From the NCBI RefSeq assembly GCF_023242475.1, contig NZ_JALJFG010000002.1:1-64000 (forward strand): a stretch of DNA of 64,000 bases, in the 5' to 3' direction. The notes beneath the pieces were generated by a model. The model was given only the letters and a program-made list of their open reading frames with translations. It had not been told where the DNA came from and made no database searches. This DNA is from Pseudomonas sp. MWU15-20650. GTDB lineage: Bacteria; Pseudomonadota; Gammaproteobacteria; Pseudomonadales; Pseudomonadaceae. Below, in pieces: positions 18,018 through 29,360 of the stretch (position 1 is the first letter of the stretch; each line of letters starts with the position of its first letter). Made by a program: the position numbers and the translations under genes.

Positions 18018-18986
18018 TTAGTGAGTGCGAGCGACCGCAAATTCACTCAGCTCAACCAGGGCATCCCGGTATTCGCTGGCCGGAATCACTTCCAGGCACT
18101 GGATCGCACGGGCCACATAGTCACGCGCCAGTTGTGCGGTGTACTCCAGGGAGCCGGAGGCTTCCACTGCAGCACGGATGGCCTCCAGGTCTTCAATCCC
18201 GCCTTTCTGGATCGCCTTGCGCACCAGGGCCGCCTGTTCCGGCGTGCCTTCGCGCATGGTGTAGATCAGCGGCAAGGTCGGCTTGCCCTCGGCCAGGTCG
18301 TCACCGACGTTCTTGCCCAGGGTTTCGGCGTCGCCCTTGTAGTCGAGCAGGTCGTCCACCAGTTGGAACGCCACGCCCAGGTGATCACCAAACGTGCGAA
18401 GGGCCTCGGCCTGTTCGGCGGTGGCGCCACACAGCGCGGCGGCGCTGTGGGTGGACGCCTCGAAGAGCATCGCGGTTTTGCCGCGAATGACTTCCATATA
18501 GGTTTCTTCGGTGGTGCTGGCGTCGCGGACTTTAGACAGTTGCAGCACTTCGCCTTCGGCAATGATGCGCGTGGCCTGTGAAAGAATCTTCATCACCGGC
18601 ATCGAGCCCAGTTCGACCATCATTTCGAACGAGCGCGAGTACAGGAAGTCACCCACCAGCACGCTCGGGGCATTGCCCCACATCGCGTTAGCGGTTTCGC
18701 GGCCACGGCGCATGCCGGACATGTCGACCACGTCGTCATGCAGCAGAGTGGCGGTGTGCAGGAATTCAATGGTGGCGGCCAGCAGGCGCAGGTCATCGCC
18801 TTCGCGGCCCAGGGCCTTGCCGCACAACAATACTAATAAAGGACGCAGGCGTTTGCCGCCCGCCGACGTAATGTAGTCGCCAATTTTGGAGACCAGCGGC
18901 ACTTTAGATGTCAGCTGCTGCTTGATGATGCCGTCGACGGCGCTAAAATCGTCCGCGACCGCGCGGTAGAAAGCTTGGGGTTGCAT
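18018..18986 (-). CDS. ispB: octaprenyl/polyprenyl diphosphate synthase
   Basis: 322 residues of the trans-isoprenyl diphosphate synthase family. The first aspartate-rich motif DDVVD is at residues 84-88 and the second in FQLVDDLLDYKGD at about 209-221; GGKRLRPLL is at 43-51. It condenses farnesyl diphosphate with isopentenyl diphosphate to make the ubiquinone side chain (usually C45 in Pseudomonas). It is divergent from rplU, as throughout gamma-proteobacteria. Confidence 0.95.
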   Translation of the reverse strand: MQPQAFYRAVADDFSAVDGIIKQQLTSKVPLVSKIGDYITSAGGKRLRPLLVLLCGKALGREGDDLRLLAATIEFLHTATLLHDDVVDMSGMRRGRETANAMWGNAPSVLVGDFLYSRSFEMMVELGSMPVMKILSQATRIIAEGEVLQLSKVRDASTTEETYMEVIRGKTAMLFEASTHSAAALCGATAEQAEALRTFGDHLGVAFQLVDDLLDYKGDAETLGKNVGDDLAEGKPTLPLIYTMREGTPEQAALVRKAIQKGGIEDLEAIRAAVEASGSLEYTAQLARDYVARAIQCLEVIPASEYRDALVELSEFAVARTH

Positions 18987-19065
18987 CAGCGACAGTCGCT
19001 CCAGAAGGGTTGCGCGGCATGCTAGGACCCATGTCCCGTAGTGTCAAGGCGCGATAGACGGGCAC

Positions 19066-19094
19066 TTGCAACGCTTCTATAGCTTGCGTACAAT
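19066..19094 (+). promoter_or_regulatory. sigma70 promoter for rplU-rpmA
   Basis: TTGCAA, 17 bp, TACAAT: close to consensus with ideal spacing. Transcription would begin near 19101, giving a leader of about 125 nt before rplU, long enough to hold a regulatory structure. Confidence 0.75.
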
Positions 19095-19225
19095 CGCGCA
19101 CCCTGAACTTCCTGGGCAGCACCTGCCTTACGCAATTGCATTCGGGACGTCCATCCCATGCAGCCATGCCAGCCAATACCTCTTCTTATAAAGCGCTGGG
19201 TGAGCAGGATTATCGGAGAAATACC

Positions 19226-19540
19226 ATGTCGTACGCAGTAATTGTTACTGGTGGCAAGCAATACAAGGTCGCCCCAGGTGAATACCTGAAGATCGAAAAA
19301 CTGGAAGTCGCTACTGGCGAATCCGTGACGTTTGATCGCGTTCTGTTGGTCGCCAATGGCGATGACGTGAACATCGGCGCTCCAGTTGTTGCTGGCGCTA
19401 CCGTTGTGGCTGAAGTGATCTCCCAAGGTCGTCACGATAAAGTCCGCATCATCAAGTTCCGTCGTCGTAAGCACCACATGAAGCGTATGGGCCACCGCCA
19501 GTGGTACACCGAGATCAAAATCACCGGTATTCAGGCTTAA
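19226..19540 (+). CDS. rplU: 50S ribosomal protein L21
   Basis: 104 residues beginning [26 protein letters not shown], with the basic C-terminal [16 protein letters not shown] stretch that binds 23S rRNA. ATG 19226 has CGGAGAAA upstream. It is first gene of rplU-rpmA, which is followed after a terminator by obg. Confidence 0.98.
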   Translation: MSYAVIVTGGKQYKVAPGEYLKIEKLEVATGESVTFDRVLLVANGDDVNIGAPVVAGATVVAEVISQGRHDKVRIIKFRRRKHHMKRMGHRQWYTEIKITGIQA

Positions 19541-19574
19541 TTTCAGCCTAATTCCTCACTAGGAGAATTGACTC

Positions 19575-19832
19575 ATGGCACACAAAAAAGCTGGTGGTAG
19601 TACCCGTAACGGTCGCGACTCAGAAGCCAAACGCCTTGGCGTGAAGATGTATGGCGGCCAGAAAATCATTCCGGGCAACATCATCGTGCGTCAGCGCGGC
19701 ACCCAATTCCACGCTGGCTACGGCGTTGGCATGGGTAAAGATCACACCCTCTTCGCTAAAATCGAAGGCGTGATCAAGTTTGAAGTAAAGGGCGCGTTCA
19801 ACCGCCGTTACGTGAGCGTTGTCGCAGCTTAA
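19575..19832 (+). CDS. rpmA: 50S ribosomal protein L27
   Basis: 85 residues, [29 protein letters not shown]. It has the usual Gly/Lys-rich N-terminus that reaches into the peptidyl transferase centre. It has no cleavable N-terminal extension of the Firmicutes type. AGGAGAATTG precedes ATG 19575. It is 34 bp downstream of rplU. Confidence 0.98.
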   Translation: MAHKKAGGSTRNGRDSEAKRLGVKMYGGQKIIPGNIIVRQRGTQFHAGYGVGMGKDHTLFAKIEGVIKFEVKGAFNRRYVSVVAA

Positions 19833-19847
19833 TTGCGAGATCGCTGG

Positions 19848-19877
19848 AAAAGCCCTGTCTTGCGACGGGGCTTTTTC
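19848..19877 (+). terminator. intrinsic terminator after rpmA
   Basis: The stem AAAGCCC-T-GTC / GAC-G-GGGCTTT closes on a short TTGC loop and runs into TTTTT. It separates the ribosomal pair from obg. Confidence 0.85.
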
Positions 19878-19995
19878 GTTTGTGGAGTGAGTCTCTTGCA
19901 AAGCTGTTTGTAATGAGCTCAAGCGCTGGATTTGCGGTCGTTGATTGAGGTCGCTGCGCTCATTTTTGCAAGAGTCTTATGTCTTGGTTTCTTAA

Positions 19996-21249
<1,254 letters not shown>

Positions 21250-21267
21250 TCCGTTGCGATAAACTTG

Positions 21268-21294
21268 AACGCCGCTCCCTGGAGCGGCGTTTTG
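21268..21294 (+). terminator. intrinsic terminator after obgE
   Basis: An 11-bp stem AACGCCGCTCC / GGAGCGGCGTT with a two-base gap, followed by TTT. Confidence 0.85.
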
Positions 21295-21358
21295 GTATCC
21301 GGGTATAACGCTATGGGCGGCGCTGGGTCGCGCGGCCCTCACTCTAAGGTTGAAGATG

Positions 21359-22477
21359 ATGCGGAGCAAAGTGACAGGTGCGCAGCGCTGGGTCGTAAAG
21401 ATCGGAAGTGCGCTGCTGACGGCGGATGGCAAAGGTCTGGACCGTGCAGCCATGAGCGTCTGGGTCGAGCAAATGGTGGCCTTGCATGAGGCTGGTGTCG
21501 AGTTGGTGCTGGTGTCGTCCGGGGCGGTTGCCGCCGGGATGAGCCGCCTCGGCTGGACCGCGCGACCCAGCGCGATGCACGAACTGCAAGCCGCCGCCGC
21601 TATCGGTCAGATGGGCCTGGTGCAAGCCTGGGAATCCAGCTTTGCCGAACACGGCCGGCACACGGCGCAGATCCTGCTGACCCACGACGACCTGTCCGAC
21701 CGCAAGCGCTACCTCAACGCCCGCAGCACCCTGCGCGCCCTGGTCGAGCTCAAGGTCATCCCGGTGATCAACGAAAACGACACCGTGGTCACCGACGAAA
21801 TCCGCTTCGGCGACAACGACACCCTGGCCGCCCTGGTGGCCAACCTGGTGGAGGCCGACCTGCTGGTGATCCTCACTGACCGCGACGGCATGTTCGACGC
21901 CGATCCGCGCAACAACCCCGATGCCCAGTTGATCTACGAAGCCCGCGCCGATGACCCGGCGCTGGACGCCGTGGCCGGCAGCGTCGGTGGCGCCCTGGGG
22001 CGTGGCGGTATGCAGACCAAACTGCGCGCTGCGCGCCTGGCGGCACGTTCCGGTGCGCACACCATCATCGTCGGCGGGCGCCTGGAGCGCGTGCTGGACC
22101 GTCTCAAGGCGGGTGAGCGCATCGGCACCCTGCTGTCGCCGGAGCGCGGCATGCTGGCGGCACGCAAGCAGTGGCTGGCCGGGCATTTGCAAACCCGCGG
22201 CACGCTGGTGCTGGACGAGGGCGCTGTGTCGGCGTTGTCCCAGGGCAACAAGAGCCTGTTGCCGGTGGGTGTCAAATTGGTGCAAGGCAGCTTCCGTCGC
22301 GGTGAAATGGTGGTCTGCGTGGCGCCGGACGGCCGTGAAATTGCGCGTGGCCTGGCTAACTACAGTGCCCTGGAGGCGCAGAAAATCATCGGGCAGTCGT
22401 CTGAGGCGATTGTCGGTCTATTGGGGTATATGGCGGAACCTGAACTGGTACACCGCGACAACCTGATCCTGGTTTAA
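21359..22477 (+). CDS. proB: glutamate 5-kinase
   Basis: 372 residues, the standard Pseudomonas length. The amino acid kinase fold is at 1-260 ([39 protein letters not shown]) with a C-terminal PUA domain at about 280-360. It makes gamma-glutamyl phosphate, the first step of proline synthesis, and is feedback-inhibited by proline. I place the start at ATG 21359, 9 nt after AAGG; in-frame ATG 21356 and TTG 21350 are alternatives. Confidence 0.96.
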   Translation: MRSKVTGAQRWVVKIGSALLTADGKGLDRAAMSVWVEQMVALHEAGVELVLVSSGAVAAGMSRLGWTARPSAMHELQAAAAIGQMGLVQAWESSFAEHGRHTAQILLTHDDLSDRKRYLNARSTLRALVELKVIPVINENDTVVTDEIRFGDNDTLAALVANLVEADLLVILTDRDGMFDADPRNNPDAQLIYEARADDPALDAVAGSVGGALGRGGMQTKLRAARLAARSGAHTIIVGGRLERVLDRLKAGERIGTLLSPERGMLAARKQWLAGHLQTRGTLVLDEGAVSALSQGNKSLLPVGVKLVQGSFRRGEMVVCVAPDGREIARGLANYSALEAQKIIGQSSEAIVGLLGYMAEPELVHRDNLILV

Positions 22478-22493
22478 CCAAAGGGAATACACG

Positions 22494-22958
22494 ATGCGCG
22501 TGATGAAGGGATTGCTCGGCCTGCTGTTGGCCATACCGCTGCTGGCCTCGGCCGAAGAAATTGGCCAGGTGTCGACGGTATTCAAGTTCGTTGGCCCCAA
22601 TGACCGGATCGTGGTCGAAGCGTTTGACGACCCCAAGGTTGACGGCGTGACGTGCTACCTGTCGCGCGCCAAGACCGGCGGCGTGAAAGGCGGCCTGGGT
22701 CTGGCCGAAGACCGTGCCGAGGCGTCGATTGCGTGCCGTCAGGTCGGGCCAATCCACTTCAAGGGCGAGCTCAAGGACGGCGACGAAGTATTCAAGGAGC
22801 GCACCTCGCTGGTGTTCAAGACCATGCAGGTGGTGCGCTTTCTGGATAAGAAGCGCAATACCTTGGTGTATCTGGTCTACAGCGACCGTTTGATCGAAGG
22901 CAGCCCGCAAAATGCGGTCACCGCGATTCCGATTTTGCCCTGGCCGACGGCGCAATAA
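22494..22958 (+). CDS. creA: CreA-family periplasmic protein
   Basis: 154 residues with a signal peptide ([20 protein letters not shown]) and the CreA domain ([41 protein letters not shown]). This is a widely conserved periplasmic family of unknown biochemical role. It starts 16 bp after proB with AAGGGAA upstream, so co-transcription is likely. Confidence 0.93.
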   Translation: MRVMKGLLGLLLAIPLLASAEEIGQVSTVFKFVGPNDRIVVEAFDDPKVDGVTCYLSRAKTGGVKGGLGLAEDRAEASIACRQVGPIHFKGELKDGDEVFKERTSLVFKTMQVVRFLDKKRNTLVYLVYSDRLIEGSPQNAVTAIPILPWPTAQ

Positions 22959-23059
22959 CCGTCAGGCGAGTTTTTGAATCGGCGTCTATGATTGCAGGCT
23001 TGTGGTCTGTAATCTCGAACGGCCGCAATGCGAAGAACATGGGATATCTGGAGTTCGTC

Positions 23060-23542
23060 ATGAGTGCTTTCCACGACCTGAAACTCAAAGCTTTGGACGG
23101 TCATGAGCTGCCGCTGGCGCCCTTCAAGGGGCAGGTGGTGCTGGTGGTCAACGTGGCCTCCAAATGTGGCTTGACCCCGCAATATGCGGCGTTGGAAAAC
23201 CTCTATCAGCAGTACAAGGGCCAGGGTTTTACCGTGCTGGGCCTGCCGTGCAACCAGTTTGCAGGCCAGGAGCCGGGCACCGAGGAAGAAATCCGCGAGT
23301 TCTGCAGCCTCAACTACGGTGTGACCTTCCCATTGGGCAGTAAGCTCGACGTTAATGGCCACGATCGCCATCAGCTGTATCGTTTGTTGGCGGGTGAGGG
23401 CGCCGAGTTTCCCGGGGATATCACCTGGAACTTCGAGAAATTCCTGCTCGGCAAGGATGGGCGGGTGCTTGCGCGATTCTCCCCACGCACGGCGCCAGAT
23501 GATCCGACGATCGTCCAGGCTATCGAAAAGGCCCTGAGCTAA
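23060..23542 (+). CDS. glutathione peroxidase (Cys type)
   Basis: 160 residues of the thioredoxin-fold GPx family. The peroxidatic cysteine is in NVASKCGLTPQY, with Gln in LPCNQFAGQEPG and Trp in TWNFEKFLL completing the catalytic triad. The Cys form usually works with thioredoxin or glutathione to reduce lipid or organic hydroperoxides. ATG 23060 has TGGAG upstream; an in-frame ATG at 23039-23041 would add seven residues and is less likely. Confidence 0.93.
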   Translation: MSAFHDLKLKALDGHELPLAPFKGQVVLVVNVASKCGLTPQYAALENLYQQYKGQGFTVLGLPCNQFAGQEPGTEEEIREFCSLNYGVTFPLGSKLDVNGHDRHQLYRLLAGEGAEFPGDITWNFEKFLLGKDGRVLARFSPRTAPDDPTIVQAIEKALS

Positions 23543-23549
23543 ATCTTTC

Positions 23550-23600
23550 CCCTGCGGCTGAGCGGGCCTGTCCCGCGTTGGGCTGCGCAGCAGCCCAAAT
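23550..23600. repeat. palindromic REP-like element
   Basis: The stretch contains GAGCGGGCCTGTCCCGC and a perfect GGGCTGC-GCA-GCAGCCC hairpin (23579-23595). It resembles the CCCGCTCGCC-type REP seen near 7305. There is no T tract, so it is not a standard terminator. Confidence 0.5.
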
Positions 23601-23706
23601 TCCTCACCGCTTTTACCCCTTAATCACCCAGATCAATAGTGCTATCGCGTCCACGGCACTGCTCATATTATCCACATCATAAATACCTCTTCCGTGGAGT
23701 GCTCCC

Positions 23707-24810
23707 ATGCCTGTCCAAGCGTTGTTCAAACCATTCCAGCTCGGTGCACTGCAGCTGTCGACCCGTGTGGTCATGGCGCCCATGACCCGCTCGTTTTCAC
23801 CGGGTGGCGTACCCAACGCCAAAGTCATCGAGTATTACCGTCGTCGTGCAGCTGCCGGCGTGGGCCTGATCATCACCGAAGGCACTGTGGTCGGCCATCA
23901 AGCCTCCAACGGTTATCCGAACGTGCCGCATTTTTACGGCGAAGCTGCGTTGGCCGGCTGGAAGAAAGTCGTGGATGCGGTGCACGCCGAAGGCGGCAAG
24001 ATCGTCCCGCAGCTGTGGCATGTGGGCAGCGTGCGTCGTATCGGTACCGAACCTGACGCCAGCGTGCCGGCCTACGGTCCGATGGAAAAACTCAAGGATG
24101 GCCAGGTGTTGGTCCACGGCATGACCATCGAGGACATCAAGGACGTCATCGCCGCCTTCGTTCAGGCTGCCACAGACGCCCAGAGTATCGGCATGGACGG
24201 CGTGGAAATCCATGGTGCCCATGGCTACCTGGTGGACCAGTTCTTCTGGGAAGGCAGCAACCAGCGTACCGACGAATACGGTGGCAGCCTGGCCAACCGT
24301 TCGCGCTTTGCCATTGAACTGATCCAGGCCATTCGTGCCGCTGTCGGCGCGGATTTTCCGATCATCTTCCGTTTTTCCCAGTGGAAGCAGCAGGACTACA
24401 CCGCGCGTCTGGTTCAAACCCCAGAGGCATTGGGTGAGTTTCTCAAGCCATTGGCTGACGCCGGCGTGGATATTTTCCACTGCTCCACCCGTCGTTTCTG
24501 GGAGCCGGAATTCGAAGGCTCCGACCTCAACCTGGCCGGTTGGACGCGTCAGCTCACCGATAAACCGACAATCACCGTTGGTAGCGTTGGCCTGGATGGT
24601 GAGTTCCTGCAGTTCATGGTCAACACCGACAAGGTCGCGCAACCAGCCAGCCTGGAGAAACTGCTGGAGCGCCTGAATAACGACGAGTTCGATCTGGTTG
24701 CCGTGGGTCGTGCCTTACTGGTGGACCCGGATTGGGCTGTGAAAGTACGCGAAGGTCGCGAGAGCGACATCTTGCCTTTCAGTCGTGAGGCGTTGATGAC
24801 GCTGGTGTAA
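23707..24810 (+). CDS. Old Yellow Enzyme-family NADH:flavin oxidoreductase
   Basis: 367 residues, FMN-binding TIM barrel. Motifs visible are MAPMTRSFSPGGVPN, the GRIGLIITEG-like strand, PQLWHVGSVRR, and the strongly conserved HGAHGYLVDQFFWEGSNQRTDEYGGS active-site segment. The family reduces activated alkenes and nitro compounds and includes the Pseudomonas xenobiotic reductases. The physiological substrate is unknown. It is a single-gene unit with its own terminator. ATG 23707 has GTGGAG upstream. Confidence 0.93.
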   Translation: MPVQALFKPFQLGALQLSTRVVMAPMTRSFSPGGVPNAKVIEYYRRRAAAGVGLIITEGTVVGHQASNGYPNVPHFYGEAALAGWKKVVDAVHAEGGKIVPQLWHVGSVRRIGTEPDASVPAYGPMEKLKDGQVLVHGMTIEDIKDVIAAFVQAATDAQSIGMDGVEIHGAHGYLVDQFFWEGSNQRTDEYGGSLANRSRFAIELIQAIRAAVGADFPIIFRFSQWKQQDYTARLVQTPEALGEFLKPLADAGVDIFHCSTRRFWEPEFEGSDLNLAGWTRQLTDKPTITVGSVGLDGEFLQFMVNTDKVAQPASLEKLLERLNNDEFDLVAVGRALLVDPDWAVKVREGRESDILPFSREALMTLV

Positions 24811-24818
24811 GGGGCTGG

Positions 24819-24846
24819 ACTCCCTGTGAGTGCCACAGGGAGTTTT
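24819..24846 (+). terminator. intrinsic terminator after OYE gene
   Basis: The stem ACTCCCTGTG / CACAGGGAGT with a five-base loop, then TTTT. Confidence 0.85.
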
Positions 24847-24957
24847 GCAGCTACTCGGGTCGCTTATTCAGCGCTTTAGTGTGATCAGTCCTTATACCCA
24901 GGCCGGCTCTGCGATTTTGGGCGTTAGTTGCGGGCCGCCAGCCTCAGCCAGGTTTAG

Positions 24958-25374
24958 TCACCCGTTGTGATGCACGCCACGCTGTAGGGTTTGGGCGTAC
25001 TCATGCTCCGATTGCGGGCGGTTCCAGCCATTATCTGGACGGGTGGGCTGCGGGTGGTTCCAACCGTTATCGGGGCGGATGGGTTGCGGGCGGTTCCAAC
25101 CGTTATCGGGGCGGATGGGTTGCGGGCGGTTCCAACCGTTATCGGGGCGGATGGGTTGCGGGCGGTTCCAACTGTTATCGGGACGGGTGGGCTGCAAGTA
25201 GCCCCGGCTTTGACCTGGATGGCTCCCCTCTACGTGCGCATTATGATGCTGTTGGGCTGATGGACATCCGTGACGGTTCGGCTCGTCTGCAGGTGTGCGG
25301 CGCTCTTCGCTCCCCTGAGTGTGGGTGTTGAAAGGCATGTATTGCAGGGCCATTGATCCATTTATCGTCGACAT
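24958..25374 (-). CDS. hypothetical repeat protein, five 12-residue units
   Basis: 138 residues. The C-terminal half consists of five tandem copies of a 12-residue unit around R-P-D-N-G-W-N-R-P-Q-P-I/T. The N-terminal half is His/Gln/Asn-rich (CPSAQQHHNAHVEG). There is no signal peptide, membrane segment or recognisable domain. GAGAG lies a few bases before ATG 25374. The complementary strand is also open through the repeats, so the coding strand is not certain. No family assigned. The Trp/Asn/Pro repeat could be a binding surface or simply repeat-driven low complexity. Confidence 0.5.
   Translation of the reverse strand: MSTINGSMALQYMPFNTHTQGSEERRTPADEPNRHGCPSAQQHHNAHVEGSHPGQSRGYLQPTRPDNSWNRPQPIRPDNGWNRPQPIRPDNGWNRPQPIRPDNGWNHPQPTRPDNGWNRPQSEHEYAQTLQRGVHHNG
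25014..25193. repeat. five tandem 36-bp repeats
   Basis: Units start at 25014, 25050, 25086, 25122 and 25158. The three inner ones are essentially identical, and the two outer ones carry the same few variants (GGACGGGTGGGCT instead of GGGCGGATGGGTT at their ends). The period is divisible by three, so copy-number change would keep the frame of the minus-strand gene. Confidence 0.95.
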
Positions 25375-25614
25375 ATCGCTCTCTATTAACTTCTATCATG
25401 AGTAGCCTGCCTCTTTGGGACGCGCTTCATAGGGAAGGCATGCCTCGAACGGCAGGTATCATGTAGGTGGCGATAATTCGCGCAACGTTCCGGAAATATC
25501 CCGTTGCGGCGTGCCGATTCAGACGGGCTTACGGGATTACTCTGAATATCGAAGCCGTTATTCAATGGCTAGGCTGGAGGGAGGGCGAACAGCCCCACAC
25601 TATTTGCAGACCGT

Positions 25615-26793
25615 TCAGCGCACGTAAGGCTGCGGTGGAAGCGCAAAACGCTCTGCGCACACACCTCGTAACTGATGCTCGAACTGCTCGATAATCGCCG
25701 GCCAACCCTGGCGGCTGGCATGCTGGCGAGCATTCAGGCGCATGCGGCGCAAACTCTCCGCATCTTCCAGCAGCCAGTTGGCGGCGTCACAAAACGCATC
25801 CTCATCCCCAGGCATCGCCAGCACGCCGTTGTAGCCGTGGCGAATATGCTGGGTCGCGGCCGCCTGGTCGTAAGCCACCACACCGAGCCCCGAGGCCATG
25901 GCTTCCAGTACCACATTGCCGAAGGTTTCGGTCAGGCTGGGGAACAGGAACACGTCACCGGACGCGTAATGCCGCGCCAACTCCTCACCGCGTAAGGTGC
26001 CGCAGAAAATCGCTTCGGGCAGTTCCTGCTCCAGCATCCCCCGTTGCGGGCCGTCGCCCACAATGATCAGTTTCATCTGGCGCAGTGGGTAGGTGTCCTG
26101 CAGAGTCTCAAAGCAGCGTTTGAGCAGCCCCAGGTTCTTTTCCTGGGCCAGCCGCCCCACATGCAGCACAGCGATTTGGTCATTGTTCAATGCCCAGCTT
26201 TCGCGTAGCGCGTTGTCGCGTCTGGCTGGGTGGAACAACTGGCTGTCGACGCCACGCGACAACATCCCCAGGCGCTCGAAATGTCGGCGCTCCAGTTCCA
26301 GATGCTGGCTGGCGCTCGGCACCAGCGTCAGGCTCGAGCGGTTATGAAACCAGCGCAAGTAATGGGTGACCATGCGACTCAACAGGCTCAAGCCATACTG
26401 GTTCGAATACTGCTGGAAGTTAGTATGAAAGCCGCTGACGACACTGATGCCCAGGCGACGCGCGGCGCGTAAGGCGGATAACCCCAGCGGCCCTTCCGTG
26501 GCGATATACAGCACATCCGGGCGCTGACGTGTCCAGCGCCGTAGCAATTTGTGCATCGACGATTGACCCCATTGCAGCCCAGGGTAGCCCGGCAGCGGCC
26601 AACCGCGGCACAGCAACAATTGATCATCACTCGGCCGGCTCTGGTCGGCGCCCTGGCGCGGGCGTACCAGTTCAACTTGATGGCCGCGGGAACGCAGACC
26701 CTCGCAGAGGCGGCCAAGGGTATTGGCCACCCCGTTGATTTCCGGCGGGAAGGTTTCGGTAATTAAGGTGATGTGAAGCGAGGCTGTCGTCAT
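25615..26793 (-). CDS. GT4-type glycosyltransferase
   Basis: 392 residues. This is a GT-B fold retaining glycosyltransferase: N-terminal HITLITETFPPEINGVANTLGRLCEGLRSRGH, and C-terminal HVGRLAQEKNLGLL plus the FLFPSLTETFGNVVLEAMASGLGVVA nucleotide-sugar/acid-base EX7E motif. Such enzymes glycosylate lipids or polysaccharides at the inner membrane. In P. aeruginosa a related gene lies near cysZ and trxB (PA0842-PA0849 area). Start taken at 26793; ATG-equivalent 26826 would overlap a palindrome and add eleven unconserved-looking residues. Confidence 0.88.
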   Translation of the reverse strand: MTTASLHITLITETFPPEINGVANTLGRLCEGLRSRGHQVELVRPRQGADQSRPSDDQLLLCRGWPLPGYPGLQWGQSSMHKLLRRWTRQRPDVLYIATEGPLGLSALRAARRLGISVVSGFHTNFQQYSNQYGLSLLSRMVTHYLRWFHNRSSLTLVPSASQHLELERRHFERLGMLSRGVDSQLFHPARRDNALRESWALNNDQIAVLHVGRLAQEKNLGLLKRCFETLQDTYPLRQMKLIIVGDGPQRGMLEQELPEAIFCGTLRGEELARHYASGDVFLFPSLTETFGNVVLEAMASGLGVVAYDQAAATQHIRHGYNGVLAMPGDEDAFCDAANWLLEDAESLRRMRLNARQHASRQGWPAIIEQFEHQLRGVCAERFALPPQPYVR

Positions 26794-26795
26794 GA

Positions 26796-26814
26796 CCCAC
26801 AGTGTCACCGTGGG
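26796..26814. promoter_or_regulatory. 19-bp dyad before glycosyltransferase
   Basis: CCCAC-a-GTG-t-CAC-c-GTGGG, symmetric but for one position pair, immediately upstream of the chosen start codon. It may be an operator or may fold over the ribosome binding site; no known consensus fits. Confidence 0.35.
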
Positions 26815-26847
26815 CCATGTCGCCATTGTGTCATCCAGATGATGGAT

Positions 26848-27612
26848 TTATGACTGAGTGACCTTTTGCGCCGCCATCGCCTCGGCACCTTGCTCACGCA
26901 CCCAGAACAGCGTAGCCCCGGCCACTGCCGCCGGCATCATCAGCAGGTTGACCACCGGTACCAGCAACACCAGATAAACGACGCCGCCGAAGCTCATGCT
27001 CTGCCAGCGTTTCTGGCGCAACCAGGCGAGCATTTCGTTCCAGCCCAGCTTGTGGTTATCGGCCGGGTAGTCGATGTATTGGATTGCCATCATCCACACG
27101 CCGAACAGCAGCCACAGCGGCGCGGCTATCAGGTTGACCACCGGGATGAACGACAGGATGAACAGGCCGATGGCCCGTGGCAGGAAGTAACCCAGCTTGC
27201 GCATTTCCCGGGCCAGGGTGCGTGGAACCATCGCCACCAGTTCGGCCCAACTGAATGAAGGGAAGTCATCGGTACCTCGCACCACCACTTCAACTTTCTC
27301 CGCAAGGAAGCCGTTGAACGGTGCTGCGATGACGTTGGCGAGCAGGGTGAAGGTGAAAAACACCATCAGCACCACCAGCACCACAAACAGCGGCCACAGG
27401 ATATAGCTCAGGAAACTCAGCCAGCCGGGTAGCGTCGGCATCAGGTTATCGACCCACAGGCTGAACTGATGGCCGGCGAAATAGATCAAGCCGACGAACA
27501 GCACCAGGTTGATCGCCAGTGGCAGCAGTACAAACAGGCGCAGGCCAGGGCTCAGCACCAGTTTTAGGCCCTCACGCAGGTATTGCGGGCCGGAAAGAGC
27601 GGGGGCGGGCAT
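26848..27612 (-). CDS. cysZ: CysZ-family sulfate transporter
   Basis: 254 residues (E. coli CysZ 253), with four to six hydrophobic segments and the family pattern [30 protein letters not shown] at the N-terminus. It is an inner membrane protein for sulfate uptake feeding cysteine synthesis. ATG 27612 with CGGAG upstream is preferred to a longer frame reaching 27666. It lies just downstream of the divergent trxB promoter region. Confidence 0.92.
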   Translation of the reverse strand: MPAPALSGPQYLREGLKLVLSPGLRLFVLLPLAINLVLFVGLIYFAGHQFSLWVDNLMPTLPGWLSFLSYILWPLFVVLVVLMVFFTFTLLANVIAAPFNGFLAEKVEVVVRGTDDFPSFSWAELVAMVPRTLAREMRKLGYFLPRAIGLFILSFIPVVNLIAAPLWLLFGVWMMAIQYIDYPADNHKLGWNEMLAWLRQKRWQSMSFGGVVYLVLLVPVVNLLMMPAAVAGATLFWVREQGAEAMAAQKVTQS

Positions 27613-27902
27613 GGAGAACTCCGAGCAGGATGAAGAACGCGCCGACCTTACCGGCTTTGCCTTCAAGGCGAAAGCGCGGCCAGGGTGACGACATCAACTG
27701 TAACAAAGGCGTCGATTAACCGAGCCGACTGCATAGAGACCACCTATGAGCTGGATTGTTATTCCGTATTTCCTTAATCTTGCCCCCCTCGATACGCTGC
27801 ACCCATTATTTTTCAGGGCCTGCGAGTTCAAGCCTTCCCCAAGTGCTTCGCGGTCCTTTTTTATTCCAGCCGTCCTGTGGTCCGGGCGGTCGATAGGAGT
27901 GA

Positions 27903-28868
<966 letters not shown>

Positions 28869-28881
28869 ATCCGTTGAAATA

Positions 28882-28911
28882 AAAAAAACCGGCTGAGAAG
28901 TCGGTTTTTTT
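28882..28911 (+). terminator. intrinsic terminator after trxB
   Basis: AAAAAACCG...CGGTTTTTTT hairpin with a ten-base loop region and a seven-T run. Confidence 0.8.
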
Positions 28912-28913
28912 AT

Positions 28914-28999
28914 GGGAGGGGGCTTGCTCCCGATAGCGGTATTTCAGCCAAGTATTCATTAGCTGATTCGCCGTTATCGGGAGCAAGCCCCCTCCCACA
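28914..28999. repeat. REPIN after trxB
   Basis: GGGAGGGGGCTTGCTCCCGAT is mirrored by ATCGGGAGCAAGCCCCCTCC, with a core of about 40 bp. It is the same class as the element at 17911-17998. Confidence 0.88.
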
Positions 29000-29018
29000 T
29001 TTTGGATTTATGTTTGGC

Positions 29019-29360
29019 TCAGGACTTTAGCGTCAGAGGCTGTTGAGTGAATTTCACGCCCGCCAAACCATGGGCAATCAACGCCCGAATATTGCCGTGG
29101 TCACTGCCCTCAGGCGTGGCAAGCACCGAACGGTAATGCTCACCAAATGCCAGCAGTGCTTCCTGGTCGCTCAAGCCTTCCAGCAGCGCCAGCCCCAAGG
29201 TCTTGCACGAGCCTTCGTTTTGCCCGGCAGCGTTTTCCACATTGCCGTTGGCGAAGGCTTGCGGCTGGTAGTCGTAACCGGCAGCGACAAACGCCAAGGT
29301 ATCGGCGAAGGTGTGTTCGCCGCTGTTGAGGCTGGCGCGCAGGGTATTCAGATCAGTCAT
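29019..29360 (-). CDS. HopJ-family protein
   Basis: 113 residues matching the HopJ family: TLRASLNSGEHTFADTLAFVAAGYDYQPQAF and NEGSCKTLGLALLEGLSDQEALLAFGEHYRSVLATP. The family is named after a putative P. syringae type III effector but is widespread in free-living bacteria. Here it lies beside housekeeping genes with no secretion genes nearby, so an intracellular role is more likely. Its ATG overlaps the end of the DUF1244 gene by 8 bp, indicating translational coupling. Confidence 0.9.
   Translation of the reverse strand: MTDLNTLRASLNSGEHTFADTLAFVAAGYDYQPQAFANGNVENAAGQNEGSCKTLGLALLEGLSDQEALLAFGEHYRSVLATPEGSDHGNIRALIAHGLAGVKFTQQPLTLKS

Noticed and set aside
25014..25193. CRISPR-like array of 36-bp repeats
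   Set aside because: The units are directly contiguous with no spacers and keep a reading frame; no cas genes nearby.
25467..25694. 75-codon plus-strand ORF
   Set aside because: Overlaps the 3' end of the glycosyltransferase gene and has no convincing start or family.
29019..29360. Type III secreted effector (HopJ name)
   Set aside because: No hrp box, chaperone or secretion genes nearby; the family is widespread in non-pathogens.
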